This document shows positions 14,841-23,130 of a stretch of DNA of 39,242 bases, one piece after another (positions within the stretch are counted from its first letter, which is position 1; each line of letters starts with the position of its first letter). Under the pieces are notes generated by a model. It was given only the letters and a program-made list of their open reading frames with translations. It had not been told where the DNA came from and searched no databases. The position numbers and the translations under genes are program-made. Source of the stretch: Firmicutes bacterium CAG:822 (lineage in GTDB: Bacteria > Bacillota_I > Bacilli_A > RF39 > UBA660); assembly GCA_000432855.1 (NCBI GenBank), contig HF990859.1, positions 1 through 39,242 on the forward strand. Direction: 5' to 3'.

Positions 14841-15812
14841 ATGAGGAAAATTGGGAGATATAAAAGAAAGAAACAAAAGAAATGGTTAATAATAGGAAGT
14901 TTTTCTTTACTTTTATTTTTATGTGTAGGATATGCAGCATTTAGTACTAATTTAAGTATAACAGCTAAAGGAAATATTATTGAAACAATTAATGTAGATG
15001 ATTTAAAGAAAATGGTGACTAATAGTGGTGATGGACTATATTTAGATCTAAATAACAATGATAGATATGTTTATCGTGGTAATAGTCCTCATAATTATAT
15101 TAATGTTAATGGAGAAATTTGGAGAATTTTGGCTATTGAAAGTGATGATACTTTAAAAATAATTAAACAAGAATCAATTGGATCTTTGCAATTTGATTAT
15201 CCTTATTCTGGACCAAGTAGTACTTTTTGTGTACAAAGTAGTTATGGTAATTATGGACAAAATGTGGATTCGAAATATGGCTGTAATGTTTGGAATAAAA
15301 AGGAAGGAGAATATACTAGTGGTTCACTATTGGGAACCGTTGATAAAGATGCATCACTAAATACATATTTAAATACGACATTTTATAATTCTTTAAATGA
15401 TATATTAAAAGATAAGATAGTGGAACATATTTTTTATGTTGGTCCTATTTCTTCGAATGATATACAAATTATAGAGAATGATGAAAAAGCTGAAGAGTGG
15501 ATTGGAAAAGTAGCTTTACTTAATTATTCTGATTATATGAAGGCGAGTTTAATTGATGATTGTTTAATTAATTCGAATTGTTTAAATGATAATTATATAT
15601 ATAATGATATAATTTCTATAATCGATGCTACTTCATTTTGGACATTAGCTAGTCAAAAAGGTTCATCATTAATTTTAAGAGATTTATATAATGGTAAGGC
15701 CAATTCTTCTTTTGCACGTAATGATTATGCTACTAATCCTGTAGTTTATTTGAATAAGTCTGTTAGTTTTACTGGTGATGGAACAGAAGATAATCCATTT
15801 ATAATTCATTAG
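14841..15812 (+). CDS. Secreted/surface protein with DUF6273-like domain
   Basis: A 323-residue exported protein. A basic N terminus is followed by a hydrophobic stretch (about 15-33) ending in CVGYAAFSTNLSITAKGN, a leader type common in surface proteins of uncultured gut Bacilli and similar to SipW-processed TasA-like leaders. The rest resembles DUF6273 in its order of blocks: VNGEIWRILAIE, LNTTFYNSLND, KVALLNYSDYMKAS, FWTLASQKGSSLILRD and NPVVYLNKSVSFTGDG. Function unknown. The start at 14841 has TAGGAGATT upstream. It has a consensus promoter that the divergent XRE protein probably represses, so expression may be switched. The DUF6273 match is by eye and moderate. Confidence 0.65.
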   Translation: MRKIGRYKRKKQKKWLIIGSFSLLLFLCVGYAAFSTNLSITAKGNIIETINVDDLKKMVTNSGDGLYLDLNNNDRYVYRGNSPHNYINVNGEIWRILAIESDDTLKIIKQESIGSLQFDYPYSGPSSTFCVQSSYGNYGQNVDSKYGCNVWNKKEGEYTSGSLLGTVDKDASLNTYLNTTFYNSLNDILKDKIVEHIFYVGPISSNDIQIIENDEKAEEWIGKVALLNYSDYMKASLIDDCLINSNCLNDNYIYNDIISIIDATSFWTLASQKGSSLILRDLYNGKANSSFARNDYATNPVVYLNKSVSFTGDGTEDNPFIIH

Positions 15813-15830
15813 TATTGAATATTTGTTTTT

Positions 15831-15861
15831 AACTTGAAATAAATTTTGTTTCAAGTTTTAT
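15831..15861 (+). terminator. Intrinsic terminator after the surface-protein gene
   Basis: Perfect nine-base-pair stem AACTTGAAA / TTTCAAGTT, nine-base loop and short T tail. Confidence 0.75.
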
Positions 15862-15911
15862 TGTGGAAAATAATATATATCACAATAATTTTTTATTATT
15901 TTAATGTTTGG

Positions 15912-15945
15912 TTGACAAGACAAGTTTGATAATTTATAGTATAAT
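15912..15945 (+). promoter_or_regulatory. Promoter of the gdpP-like/rplI/dnaB operon
   Basis: TTGACA (15912-15917), 17-base spacer, TATAGT (15935-15940); an alternative TATAAT overlaps at 15940-15945. Confidence 0.75.
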
Positions 15946-15963
15946 GGATAAGAGGGTGAAATT

Positions 15964-16944
15964 ATGCGAGAACTCTTTGAAATATTAAATGAGAACATAA
16001 AAAAACATGATGAAATTATAATAATGACACATGCAAGACCTGATTTAGATGGAATGGGGTCTGCTTTAGCATTTTCTAAAATACTAACATCTATGAAAAA
16101 GAAAAATTATATTGTTTATCCTAAGGATAAAGTTTATAGATCTTTAGAGAAAGCTTTTAAATTACTTGCAGAAAATGCGATAGAATTTGATTTTAAAAAA
16201 GAAGAAGAAATACTAAATGCTAAACATAATAAGCCATTATTAGTTATTTTGGATACTCAAAAACCTGAATTAGTGGAATCTGATAAAGTACTTAATTTAG
16301 TCGATGATAAAATAGTTATTGATCATCATATTGGAAGTTTAGACACAATTGATGATACAATTTATAAATATAATGATGCGAATAAGTCTAGTATTGTTGA
16401 GGTTATGGCCGAATATTTAAATTATTTAAAATTAGATATTGAACCTTTAATTTTGACTGTGTTACTTTCTGGTATGGTTGTCGATACTAGTAGTTTTAAT
16501 ATTAAAACTACAGCTAGAACTTTTGAAATGGCTGCTTATTTAGCTAGAAATGGTGCGGATTTTGTACTTATTCAAGAGTTACTAAAAGAGCCAAGAGAAG
16601 AAATGGTTAAACGATATAGTTTTATAAGTAATAGTGAAGAGATAGTTCCGGATGTTTTGATGTGCAAGATGGATGATAAAATTCATGGTAATGTAGATAT
16701 TGCACTGCTTGCTAAAGAATTATTAAAGTTTGAAGATATTAAAGCATCTTTTGCAATAGGAAAATTATCTGATAGAATTGTAGGCGTTAGTGCACGTTCG
16801 ATGGGAAATGTTAATGTCGGAGAGATTATGAAAAGAATTGGTGGCGGTGGTCACTTGACTGATGCTGGTGCCCAAATTAAAGATAAGTCTATAGGTGAAG
16901 TAGAAAGTGAGTTAAAAAAAGTTATAAAGGAAGTGATAGAATGA
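15964..16944 (+). CDS. DHH/DHHA1 phosphodiesterase resembling the catalytic module of GdpP
   Basis: A 326-residue soluble phosphoesterase. DHH motifs: MTHARPDLDG (H23, D27, D29), LDTQKP (D97), DHH (120-122), and VVDTSSFNIKTTARTFEMAA (D174); DHHA1 motif GGGGHLTDAG (293-302). The DTSSF...TARTFE and SARSMGNVNVGEIM stretches resemble GdpP, the c-di-AMP phosphodiesterase, and the gene sits in the GdpP position before rplI and dnaB. GdpP is normally about 650 residues with two membrane helices, a PAS and a degenerate GGDEF domain; all of these are absent. It may hydrolyse c-di-AMP, pApA or nanoRNA (NrnA/DhhP-type); the sequence does not settle which. It overlaps rplI by four bases. Confidence 0.85.
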   Translation: MRELFEILNENIKKHDEIIIMTHARPDLDGMGSALAFSKILTSMKKKNYIVYPKDKVYRSLEKAFKLLAENAIEFDFKKEEEILNAKHNKPLLVILDTQKPELVESDKVLNLVDDKIVIDHHIGSLDTIDDTIYKYNDANKSSIVEVMAEYLNYLKLDIEPLILTVLLSGMVVDTSSFNIKTTARTFEMAAYLARNGADFVLIQELLKEPREEMVKRYSFISNSEEIVPDVLMCKMDDKIHGNVDIALLAKELLKFEDIKASFAIGKLSDRIVGVSARSMGNVNVGEIMKRIGGGGHLTDAGAQIKDKSIGEVESELKKVIKEVIE

Positions 16945-17378
16945 GAGTTATATTACTTAAAGATGTTAAAAAACAAGGAAAAAAAGATGATATAATTGAA
17001 GTTAAAGATGGTTATGGAACATATTTAATTAATAATAAACTTGCTGTTTTAGAAACTAAAGGAAGTAGTAAGGTTTTAAGTAAACAGAAAGAAGAGGCCG
17101 CTTTAGAAGAATCATTACTTTTAAAAGATTGCGAACAAATAAAAGAAAAATTAGAAAAAATGACTTTGAATTTTAAGGTTAATACTGGTAAAAATGGCCA
17201 AGTGTTTGGACAAATCAGCACAAAACAAATAGCTGATGAGCTAAAGAAAAAAGGCTTTAATATAGATAAAAGAAAGATTAAATTAGATGTCCCTATTAAT
17301 ACTTTAGGAACAACAAATGTTAAAGTTATTTTACATAAAAAGGTGGAGGCAACTTTAAAGATACATTTACAGAAGTAG
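16941..17378 (+). CDS. rplI: 50S ribosomal protein L9
   Basis: 145 residues. N-terminal L9 domain (MRVILLKDVKKQGKKDDIIE, then KDGYGTYLI), a Lys/Glu-rich connecting helix, and the C-terminal domain (GQVFGQISTKQIADELKK). Binds 23S rRNA near the L1 stalk and helps hold the reading frame. Start ATG is coupled by ATGA to the phosphodiesterase gene. Confidence 0.96.
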   Translation: MRVILLKDVKKQGKKDDIIEVKDGYGTYLINNKLAVLETKGSSKVLSKQKEEAALEESLLLKDCEQIKEKLEKMTLNFKVNTGKNGQVFGQISTKQIADELKKKGFNIDKRKIKLDVPINTLGTTNVKVILHKKVEATLKIHLQK

Positions 17379-17386
17379 GTGATTAG

Positions 17387-18733
17387 ATGAATGATAGAGC
17401 GATGCCGCAAAAGATAGATGCGGAGCAAGCAGTTCTTGGTTCAATGTTTTTAAGTGAGAAAGCATTAGAACGTATTGTTGAAAGATTAAACAAAGATATG
17501 TTTTATTTGGATTCTCATAAGAAAATATTTGAAACCATAAAGAATTTAGCTGATAAAAAAGTTCCGATTGATATTACAACAGTAACCGCCGAACTTGAAA
17601 GAAAGAAATTACTTAATCAAGTGGGTGGTGTTGAATATTTAACCCAAATAATCAATATTGTACCAACTGCGGCTAATGCGGATGAATATATCAATATTAT
17701 TGAAGAAAAATTTTTAAGACGTAATTTAATTGAAGCTGGAACGGATATTGCGAATGCGGGTTTTTCTTCGACTGAAGATATTGGTGATATATTAGATGAT
17801 GCCGAGAAAAAAATATTTGATGTTGTTAAAAATAGAAGAGGCTCAGAGTTTAAAACAATTCAAGATGTATTATTTAAAGCTCAAGCTGATTTAGAAAAAT
17901 TATCTTCACAAAAAGGTGAGATTACAGGTGTTCCATCGGGATATTATGATATCGATAGATTAACAGCTGGTTTTCATGAAAATGAACTTATTATAATTGC
18001 AGCTCGTCCAGCTATGGGTAAGACAGCTTTTGCGGTTAATCTAGCAGTTAATATGGCAATGAATGCAAAGAAAACGGTGGCTTTATTCAACATGGAAATG
18101 GGAGCTGAACAACTTATTTCACGTATGCTTTCTTCAGTTGGACAAATTGAAGCTTCGAAATTACGTACAGGAAAGCTTGAACATCAGGATTGGAAAAGGG
18201 TAAATGAAGCTATTAGTAGACTTGCTGATACTAAGATATTTATCGATGATACTCCTGGTATGACGGTGAGTGAAATTAGAGCTAAGTGTAGAAGACTTGC
18301 AAATTCTGAAGATGGACTTGATATTGTGATTATCGACTATTTACAATTGATTAATGGTTCGGCTAGATATGCAGGTCAAAGACAACAAGAAGTTTCTGAA
18401 ATATCTAGATCTTTAAAGACGATGGCGATGGAGTTAAATATTCCGGTTATAGCTCTTGCTCAGCTTTCTAGAAGTGTTGAAGGAAGAGAAGATAAAAGAC
18501 CATTACTTTCTGATTTAAGAGAGTCTGGTTCTATTGAACAAGATGCCGATATTGTAGCTTTCTTATATCGTGATGATTATTACAATAAAGAGAGTGCAAT
18601 TGATGAAAATACAAGTAAAAGTGAATTTATTATTTCAAAACATCGTAGTGGTCCAACGGCAACTGTTAATTTGATTTTTAAACGAGATACTAGTTCATTT
18701 TTCAATATGGAAAATAGTCAGGTAGGTGATTAA
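17387..18733 (+). CDS. dnaB: Replicative DNA helicase
   Basis: A 448-residue hexameric helicase that unwinds DNA at the replication fork (DnaB; called DnaC in Bacillus). N-terminal primase-interacting domain begins IDAEQAVLGSMFLSEKAL; RecA-like domain has Walker A ARPAMGKT (about 206-213), DIVIIDYLQLI as Walker B, the loop RQQEVSEISRSLK and the QL-x-R motif (LAQLSRSVEGREDKRP). No intein. Starts eight bases after rplI behind TAGGTGATTAG. Confidence 0.97.
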   Translation: MNDRAMPQKIDAEQAVLGSMFLSEKALERIVERLNKDMFYLDSHKKIFETIKNLADKKVPIDITTVTAELERKKLLNQVGGVEYLTQIINIVPTAANADEYINIIEEKFLRRNLIEAGTDIANAGFSSTEDIGDILDDAEKKIFDVVKNRRGSEFKTIQDVLFKAQADLEKLSSQKGEITGVPSGYYDIDRLTAGFHENELIIIAARPAMGKTAFAVNLAVNMAMNAKKTVALFNMEMGAEQLISRMLSSVGQIEASKLRTGKLEHQDWKRVNEAISRLADTKIFIDDTPGMTVSEIRAKCRRLANSEDGLDIVIIDYLQLINGSARYAGQRQQEVSEISRSLKTMAMELNIPVIALAQLSRSVEGREDKRPLLSDLRESGSIEQDADIVAFLYRDDYYNKESAIDENTSKSEFIISKHRSGPTATVNLIFKRDTSSFFNMENSQVGD

Positions 18734-20209
18734 ATGAAAAAATTTAGTATAGGTTTTATGGTGGCACTAACTTTGGTTGGGGTTTTTGTTTTGGGTTTTG
18801 GCTATAAAACAGCACCTGAACCAAATAATTATTATGAAGTTTATTTAAATGACGAATCCTTGGGAACAATTCGCTCTGAAAAAGAACTTGAAGATTATAT
18901 TGATGAAAATGGTGCATATTATAAAAATAAATTTGATGTTGATAAAGTTTATTCACCTAAGGGCTTACAAGTTAGAAAATTAACAACTTATAGTGGTAAT
19001 GTGAGTTCTGTTTCGGAAATTTATAAAAAAATTTCTAAAGAAGAACCACTTACAATTAAAGGCTATGAATTTATTATAAAAAAACAGACTGATGAAAAAA
19101 ATGCTGAAGCTGAAGATACAGTTACTACGCAAAGTATATATGTTTTAGATAAAAGTGTATTTAAAGATGCAGTTACGACTTTGATTAAAACGTTTGTTGG
19201 AGCTGATGCATATCAAGCTTATATTGATGATAATCAAGTAAAAATTGAAACAACTGGTGAAAATATTGAAGATGTTTATGTTAGTGAAGATATTACCGTT
19301 AGAGAAACTAATATTCCAGTAAATGAAACTATTTATACTGATGCAACAGAACTTGCTAATTATTTACTATATGGTAAGGATCAAACGGCAACAGAATATA
19401 CGGTTCAAGCTGGGGATACAATTGAAAATGTTGCTTTTAATAACAAAATTAGTCCAGAGGAACTTTTACTTTCTAATACAGCATTAACTAGCACAACTAA
19501 TTTGTTATATCCTGGTCAAAAGTTAAAAATAGTCGAAACTAATCCACAAATTAGTGTGGTAGAAGAATCATATGTTGTAGAAGATATTGAGAGTCAATAC
19601 ACGACTGAAGAAAGATACGACGATAATACTGTTATTGGACAAGATAAGGTTATTCAAGAAGGAGAAAATGGTCTTGAACGAGTATCTCAAAAAGTAAGAA
19701 AAGTTAATGGAATTATTAACTATGTAGATCCACAAGGTAAAACAGTATTAAAAGAACCAGTTAGTAGGATTATTGTTAAAGGAAATAAATATATACCAGA
19801 TGTTGGTAGTACGACAAGCTGGGGATGGCCAACAGACAGTGGATGGACACTTAGTAGTGGTTATGTATGGAGAACAAATCCAGTTACTGGTAAGCGTGAG
19901 CTTCATGGTGGTCTTGATATAAGTGGTACAGGATATGGTTCAAAAATATATGCGACAAATAATGGTCGTGTTAAAGAAGCTAGTTATCATTATAGTTATG
20001 GTAATCATGTTATTATTGATCATAATAATGGTTATTTAACATTATATGCTCATATGTCTAGAATAAATGTTAAGGTTGGTCAAGTTGTGGCTCGTGGTGA
20101 TGTTATTGGTTATGTTGGTATGACGGGAACGGCAACTGGTCCACATGTTCATTATGAAATTTGGAAAGGTTGCGATTATTGCCGAATTAATCCGATGAGT
20201 ATGTATTAA
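18734..20209 (+). CDS. Cell-wall endopeptidase: LysM, G5 and M23 domains
   Basis: A 491-residue exported protein. Signal peptide or anchor at 5-24; an unassigned region with two related blocks to about 215; LysM (EYTVQAGDTIENVAFNNKIS, about 221-267) for peptidoglycan binding; a G5 domain (about 275-350); and a C-terminal M23 metallopeptidase (about 360-480) with H391-x3-D395, H440 and H471-V-H473, the full zinc and catalytic set. It should cut peptide cross-links in peptidoglycan. It starts directly after the dnaB stop and overlaps walJ by one base. In Bacillus, genes of this type belong to the WalR regulon, and here one stands where walRK-HI would be. Confidence 0.92.
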   Translation: MKKFSIGFMVALTLVGVFVLGFGYKTAPEPNNYYEVYLNDESLGTIRSEKELEDYIDENGAYYKNKFDVDKVYSPKGLQVRKLTTYSGNVSSVSEIYKKISKEEPLTIKGYEFIIKKQTDEKNAEAEDTVTTQSIYVLDKSVFKDAVTTLIKTFVGADAYQAYIDDNQVKIETTGENIEDVYVSEDITVRETNIPVNETIYTDATELANYLLYGKDQTATEYTVQAGDTIENVAFNNKISPEELLLSNTALTSTTNLLYPGQKLKIVETNPQISVVEESYVVEDIESQYTTEERYDDNTVIGQDKVIQEGENGLERVSQKVRKVNGIINYVDPQGKTVLKEPVSRIIVKGNKYIPDVGSTTSWGWPTDSGWTLSSGYVWRTNPVTGKRELHGGLDISGTGYGSKIYATNNGRVKEASYHYSYGNHVIIDHNNGYLTLYAHMSRINVKVGQVVARGDVIGYVGMTGTATGPHVHYEIWKGCDYCRINPMSMY

Positions 20210-20967
20210 TGAAAATTTGTGTTTTAGCAAGCGGAAGTAAAGGCAATTCGTCATATATTGAAACTGATAAAACTAAATCACTTGTAGATTTAGGAATGAG
20301 TGCGGGTTATATTGCTAAATCTTTGAAAAGTATTGGTGTAGACCCTTCTGAAATTCAGAGGGTCTTTATAACTCATGCTCATACTGACCACGTGGCAGGT
20401 TTAAAAGTATTTTTAAAAAAATATCATCCTGTAGTTTATTTAACTAAAAAAATGGAAGAAGAGTTAGGTTTTGAAATAGAAGATAAAGTTTATATTGATG
20501 ATAATACTTCTATTGATGATTTAGATGTGACAGTTATAAAAACATCACATGATGCAGCTGATTCTAATGGATATGTGTTTAGTTCTGGTGGCAAATCAAT
20601 AGTTTATATTACAGATACTGGTTATATTCATGTGAAAAATTTTGAAAAGTTAAAGAATAAGAGTTTATATGTATTTGAAAGCAATCATGATGTTAGATTA
20701 CTTAGAGAAGGAAAATACCCTTATTATTTACAGCAACGTATTTTAAGTGATAAAGGTCACTTGTCTAATAAAGATTCAGCTTATTATTTATCTAATTTTA
20801 TCGGTGATAAAACTGAACAAATTATTTTGATTCACTTAAGTGAAGAGAATAATAGACCAGAAGTGGCTTTAAAAACATTACTTGATACTTTAGAGAAAAA
20901 AGGTGTTAGAGTACCAAATATTGAGATTGCTATGCAAAGAGAAAGTACGGAGTTAATAGAATTATGA
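20209..20967 (+). CDS. walJ: WalJ/YycJ-family metallo-beta-lactamase-fold protein
   Basis: A 252-residue soluble MBL-fold hydrolase. Zinc motif HAHTDH at 56-61, N-terminal VLASGSKGNSSYIE typical of YycJ/WalJ, a third metal region TDTGYI, and HLSEENNRPE near the end. YycJ has been linked to coordinating division with replication and to 5'-exonuclease activity in DNA mismatch repair. Its place directly before rlmH matches the Bacillus walRKHIJ-htrC-rlmH region, but walR, walK, walH, walI and htrC are absent here. Confidence 0.9.
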   Translation: MKICVLASGSKGNSSYIETDKTKSLVDLGMSAGYIAKSLKSIGVDPSEIQRVFITHAHTDHVAGLKVFLKKYHPVVYLTKKMEEELGFEIEDKVYIDDNTSIDDLDVTVIKTSHDAADSNGYVFSSGGKSIVYITDTGYIHVKNFEKLKNKSLYVFESNHDVRLLREGKYPYYLQQRILSDKGHLSNKDSAYYLSNFIGDKTEQIILIHLSEENNRPEVALKTLLDTLEKKGVRVPNIEIAMQRESTELIEL

Positions 20968-21410
20968 AAATAATATGTGTTGGAAAAGTTAAAGAAAAAT
21001 TTTTTGTAGATGCTATAAATGAATATAGCAAAAGAATTTCTAAATATACTAAATTAGAAATAATTGAGATTCCAGATGAATCTAATGAAAGTATAGCTAT
21101 GAAAAAAGAAGGAGAAAAGATACTTTCTAAGATTAAAGATAATGACTATGTTGTTACTTTAGAAATAGAAGGAAATAGCTTAACTTCTTTAGAGTTTGCT
21201 AAAAAAATAGATAATAATTTTAATAGTAATAAGAATTTAACTTTTGTGATTGGTGGCTCTTATGGCTTGGATGAATCTGTTAAATCGAGAAGTGATTATA
21301 AATTATCGTTTTCTAAATTTACTTTTCCTCATCAATTATTTAGGGTGATATTACTTGAACAAATTTATAGAGCATATAAAATAAATAATAATGAAAATTA
21401 TCATAAATAA
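20964..21410 (+). CDS. rlmH: 23S rRNA (pseudouridine1915-N3)-methyltransferase
   Basis: A 148-residue SPOUT methyltransferase that methylates pseudouridine 1915 in helix 69 of 23S rRNA, a little shorter than the usual 155-160 residues. SAM-binding knot FVIGGSYGLDESV and the C terminus FPHQLFRVILLEQIYRAYKI with the final YHK are intact; the shortening is internal. Overlaps walJ by four bases and is the end of the operon, followed at once by a terminator hairpin. Confidence 0.95.
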   Translation: MKIICVGKVKEKFFVDAINEYSKRISKYTKLEIIEIPDESNESIAMKKEGEKILSKIKDNDYVVTLEIEGNSLTSLEFAKKIDNNFNSNKNLTFVIGGSYGLDESVKSRSDYKLSFSKFTFPHQLFRVILLEQIYRAYKINNNENYHK

Positions 21411-21414
21411 TTTT

Positions 21415-21456
21415 GGACATTTTTGGAGTCGCATTCCTAAAATGTCTATTTTTTTT
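21415..21456 (+). terminator. Terminator after rlmH, copy 1 of a repeated hairpin
   Basis: GGACATTTT pairs with AAAATGTCT (one G-T), followed by an inner GGA/TCC pair, a seven-base loop GTCGCAT and eight Ts. Matches copy 2 at 21722 in all but three positions. Confidence 0.85.
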
Positions 21457-21459
21457 AAA

Positions 21460-21512
21460 CATAAAAACGTGAAACTCTAGGTGTGAAAAATGCATAAAAA
21501 CGTGAAATTCTA
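21460..21512. repeat. Pair of 20-bp direct repeats 33 bp apart
   Basis: CATAAAAACGTGAAACTCTA at 21460-21479 recurs at 21493-21512 with one change. The 33-bp period is about three helical turns. Could be protein-binding sites or the remnant of a longer duplication. Confidence 0.7.
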
Positions 21513-21721
21513 TTGAATAATTGCAATTATAATATTTATTAAAAAATTTTGGCTTTGAAAATAATATTAAATCAGTTTCTTTATATGCAACATTTTGTAT
21601 AAAAAATTCTCACTTTTAGATAATTTGAGTTATATTAAAATTATTATGATTATTACAAATAAATATAGATATTTTGATAATAATATTTCTAAAACCTCTT
21701 TTTCTTTAAATGTAAAATTTC

Positions 21722-21762
21722 GGACATTTTTGGAGTTGTATTCCTAAAATGTCCATTTTTTT
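21722..21762 (+). repeat. Copy 2 of the repeated terminator-like hairpin
   Basis: GGACATTTT / AAAATGTCC is fully paired, with inner GGA/TCC, loop GTTGTAT and seven Ts. Of the three differences from copy 1, two are in the loop and one turns a G-T pair into a G-C pair, so the structure is preserved. Confidence 0.85.
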
Positions 21763-21790
21763 ACATATTTTTTTGAATTTATGATATAAT
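21761..21790 (+). promoter_or_regulatory. Promoter of the DUF4143 ATPase gene
   Basis: TTACAT (21761-21766), 18-base spacer, TATAAT (21785-21790) with TGA directly in front (extended -10). It begins within the T run of hairpin copy 2. Confidence 0.65.
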
Positions 21791-21812
21791 ATTTTTAGAA
21801 AGGAGTGAATTT

Positions 21813-23075
21813 ATGGAATATATTAATAGAACTATAGAAAAGACAATTAAGGAATTTATTGGTAAATATCCAGTTATTATGATTACTGGTCCTAGGCAAG
21901 TTGGTAAAACAACACTTTTGAATTATTTGTCAAAAGAATTTTTAAATGAAATTAATTATATAACTTTGGATGATTTGATGATTAGAATTCAAGCTAATGA
22001 AGATTCTTCGTTATTTCTTAGAACTTATGAAACACCTTTAATTATTGATGAATTTCAGTATGCTCCTAATTTACTTTCATATATAAAAATGAATGTGGAC
22101 GAAACTAGAAAAGATGCAATGTTTAATAATGGTGATAAGGTTGGAACTATGTATTATTTAACGGGTAGTCAGGTATTTCAAACGATGAAAAATGTTTCTG
22201 AATCATTATCTGGAAGAGTGGGAATATTTGATTTATATGCTTTTTCTACAAGAGAAATGAATGGATTAAAAGAAGATGTTTTTATTCCAAATATAAGTGC
22301 TTTAAAAAAGAAAAAGCCTTTAAAACGTATTTCTACTTTAAAAATTTTTGAACGAATTATAAAAGGAAGTTATCCTGCAGTTAATTATGGAGAAAAATTT
22401 CCTTTTGAGCAATATTATTCTGATTATATAAGAACTTATATAGAACGTGATATTAGAAATATTATTAATATTAAAGATGAAAATAAATTTGTTAAGTTTA
22501 TTTCTTCTTTAGCGGCTAGAACAGGACAGGAATTTAATGCGAATAGTATTGGTTCTGAGATAGGTATTGATAATAAAACTGTGGAAAAATGGGTTAGTAT
22601 GTTAAAAAATACAGGTATTATATATTTACTTGGTCCATATATGAATAATAATGTATCTAGGGCAGTTCATAAAAGAAAAATTTATTTTATGGATACAGGT
22701 CTTGCTTGTTATTTAACTGGTTATAATGACCCTAAAACTTTAGAAAGAAGTCTTTATAGTGGTGCTATATTTGAAACATATATTATAAGTGAAATTATAA
22801 AATCATATACTAATAATGGAAAGGATCCTACTAAAAATTTATTCTTTTATCGTGATAAAAATCAAAAGGAAATAGACTTAATTATTATAGATAATGGAAA
22901 AGTTTATCCTGTAGAAATAAAACAAAATGCTAATCCTAATAAAGAAGCTATAAAAAATTTTAGTGTTTCAAAAAAATTTGGTATGGAAGTTATGAATGGT
23001 ACTGTACTTTGTTTATGTAAAGATATATATGCAATAGATGAGAATAATTATGCTGTTCCAATAGAATATATATAA
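21813..23075 (+). CDS. DUF4143-containing AAA-family ATPase
   Basis: A 420-residue protein of the AAA_14/DUF4143 type. Walker A GPRQVGKT (26-33), Walker B PLIIDEFQ (75-82), a sensor region LTGSQVFQTMKNVSESLSGR, then a winged-helix segment and the C-terminal DUF4143 part with EIDLIIIDNGKVYPVEIK (353-370), which has the D-x(n)-E-x-K layout of a PD-(D/E)xK nuclease-like fold. Such genes are patchily distributed in gut bacteria, often in many copies, and their role is not known. Own promoter and terminator; neighbours on both sides are core genes, which fits acquisition. Confidence 0.88.
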   Translation: MEYINRTIEKTIKEFIGKYPVIMITGPRQVGKTTLLNYLSKEFLNEINYITLDDLMIRIQANEDSSLFLRTYETPLIIDEFQYAPNLLSYIKMNVDETRKDAMFNNGDKVGTMYYLTGSQVFQTMKNVSESLSGRVGIFDLYAFSTREMNGLKEDVFIPNISALKKKKPLKRISTLKIFERIIKGSYPAVNYGEKFPFEQYYSDYIRTYIERDIRNIINIKDENKFVKFISSLAARTGQEFNANSIGSEIGIDNKTVEKWVSMLKNTGIIYLLGPYMNNNVSRAVHKRKIYFMDTGLACYLTGYNDPKTLERSLYSGAIFETYIISEIIKSYTNNGKDPTKNLFFYRDKNQKEIDLIIIDNGKVYPVEIKQNANPNKEAIKNFSVSKKFGMEVMNGTVLCLCKDIYAIDENNYAVPIEYI

Positions 23076-23096
23076 AATTGTATAAAAAATAAATAA

Positions 23097-23128
23097 ACTA
23101 CCCATTATTAAATTGAAGGGTGGTTTTT
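23097..23128 (+). terminator. Terminator-like hairpin overlapping the spoIIR ribosome site
   Basis: ACTACCC (23097-23103) pairs with GGGTGGT (23118-23124), followed by five Ts. The 3' arm is also the only Shine-Dalgarno-like sequence of the gene starting at 23131. Confidence 0.65.
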
Positions 23129-23130
23129 AA

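Larger units (their letters stand above)
21411..21812. other. 400-bp intergenic region with repeats and no gene
   Basis: Between rlmH and the DUF4143 ATPase lie two copies of the same terminator-like hairpin, a pair of 20-bp direct repeats, and very AT-rich sequence with no open frame of note. I see no tRNA or riboswitch in it. Confidence 0.8.

Noticed and set aside
14783..15058. - strand open frame opposite the surface-protein gene
   Set aside because: It overlaps the consensus promoter and signal-peptide coding region and shows no conserved features.
23060..23130. Sigma-F promoter before spoIIR
   Set aside because: I looked for a GTATA -35 with a GG-containing -10 at the proper spacing and found no convincing pair.
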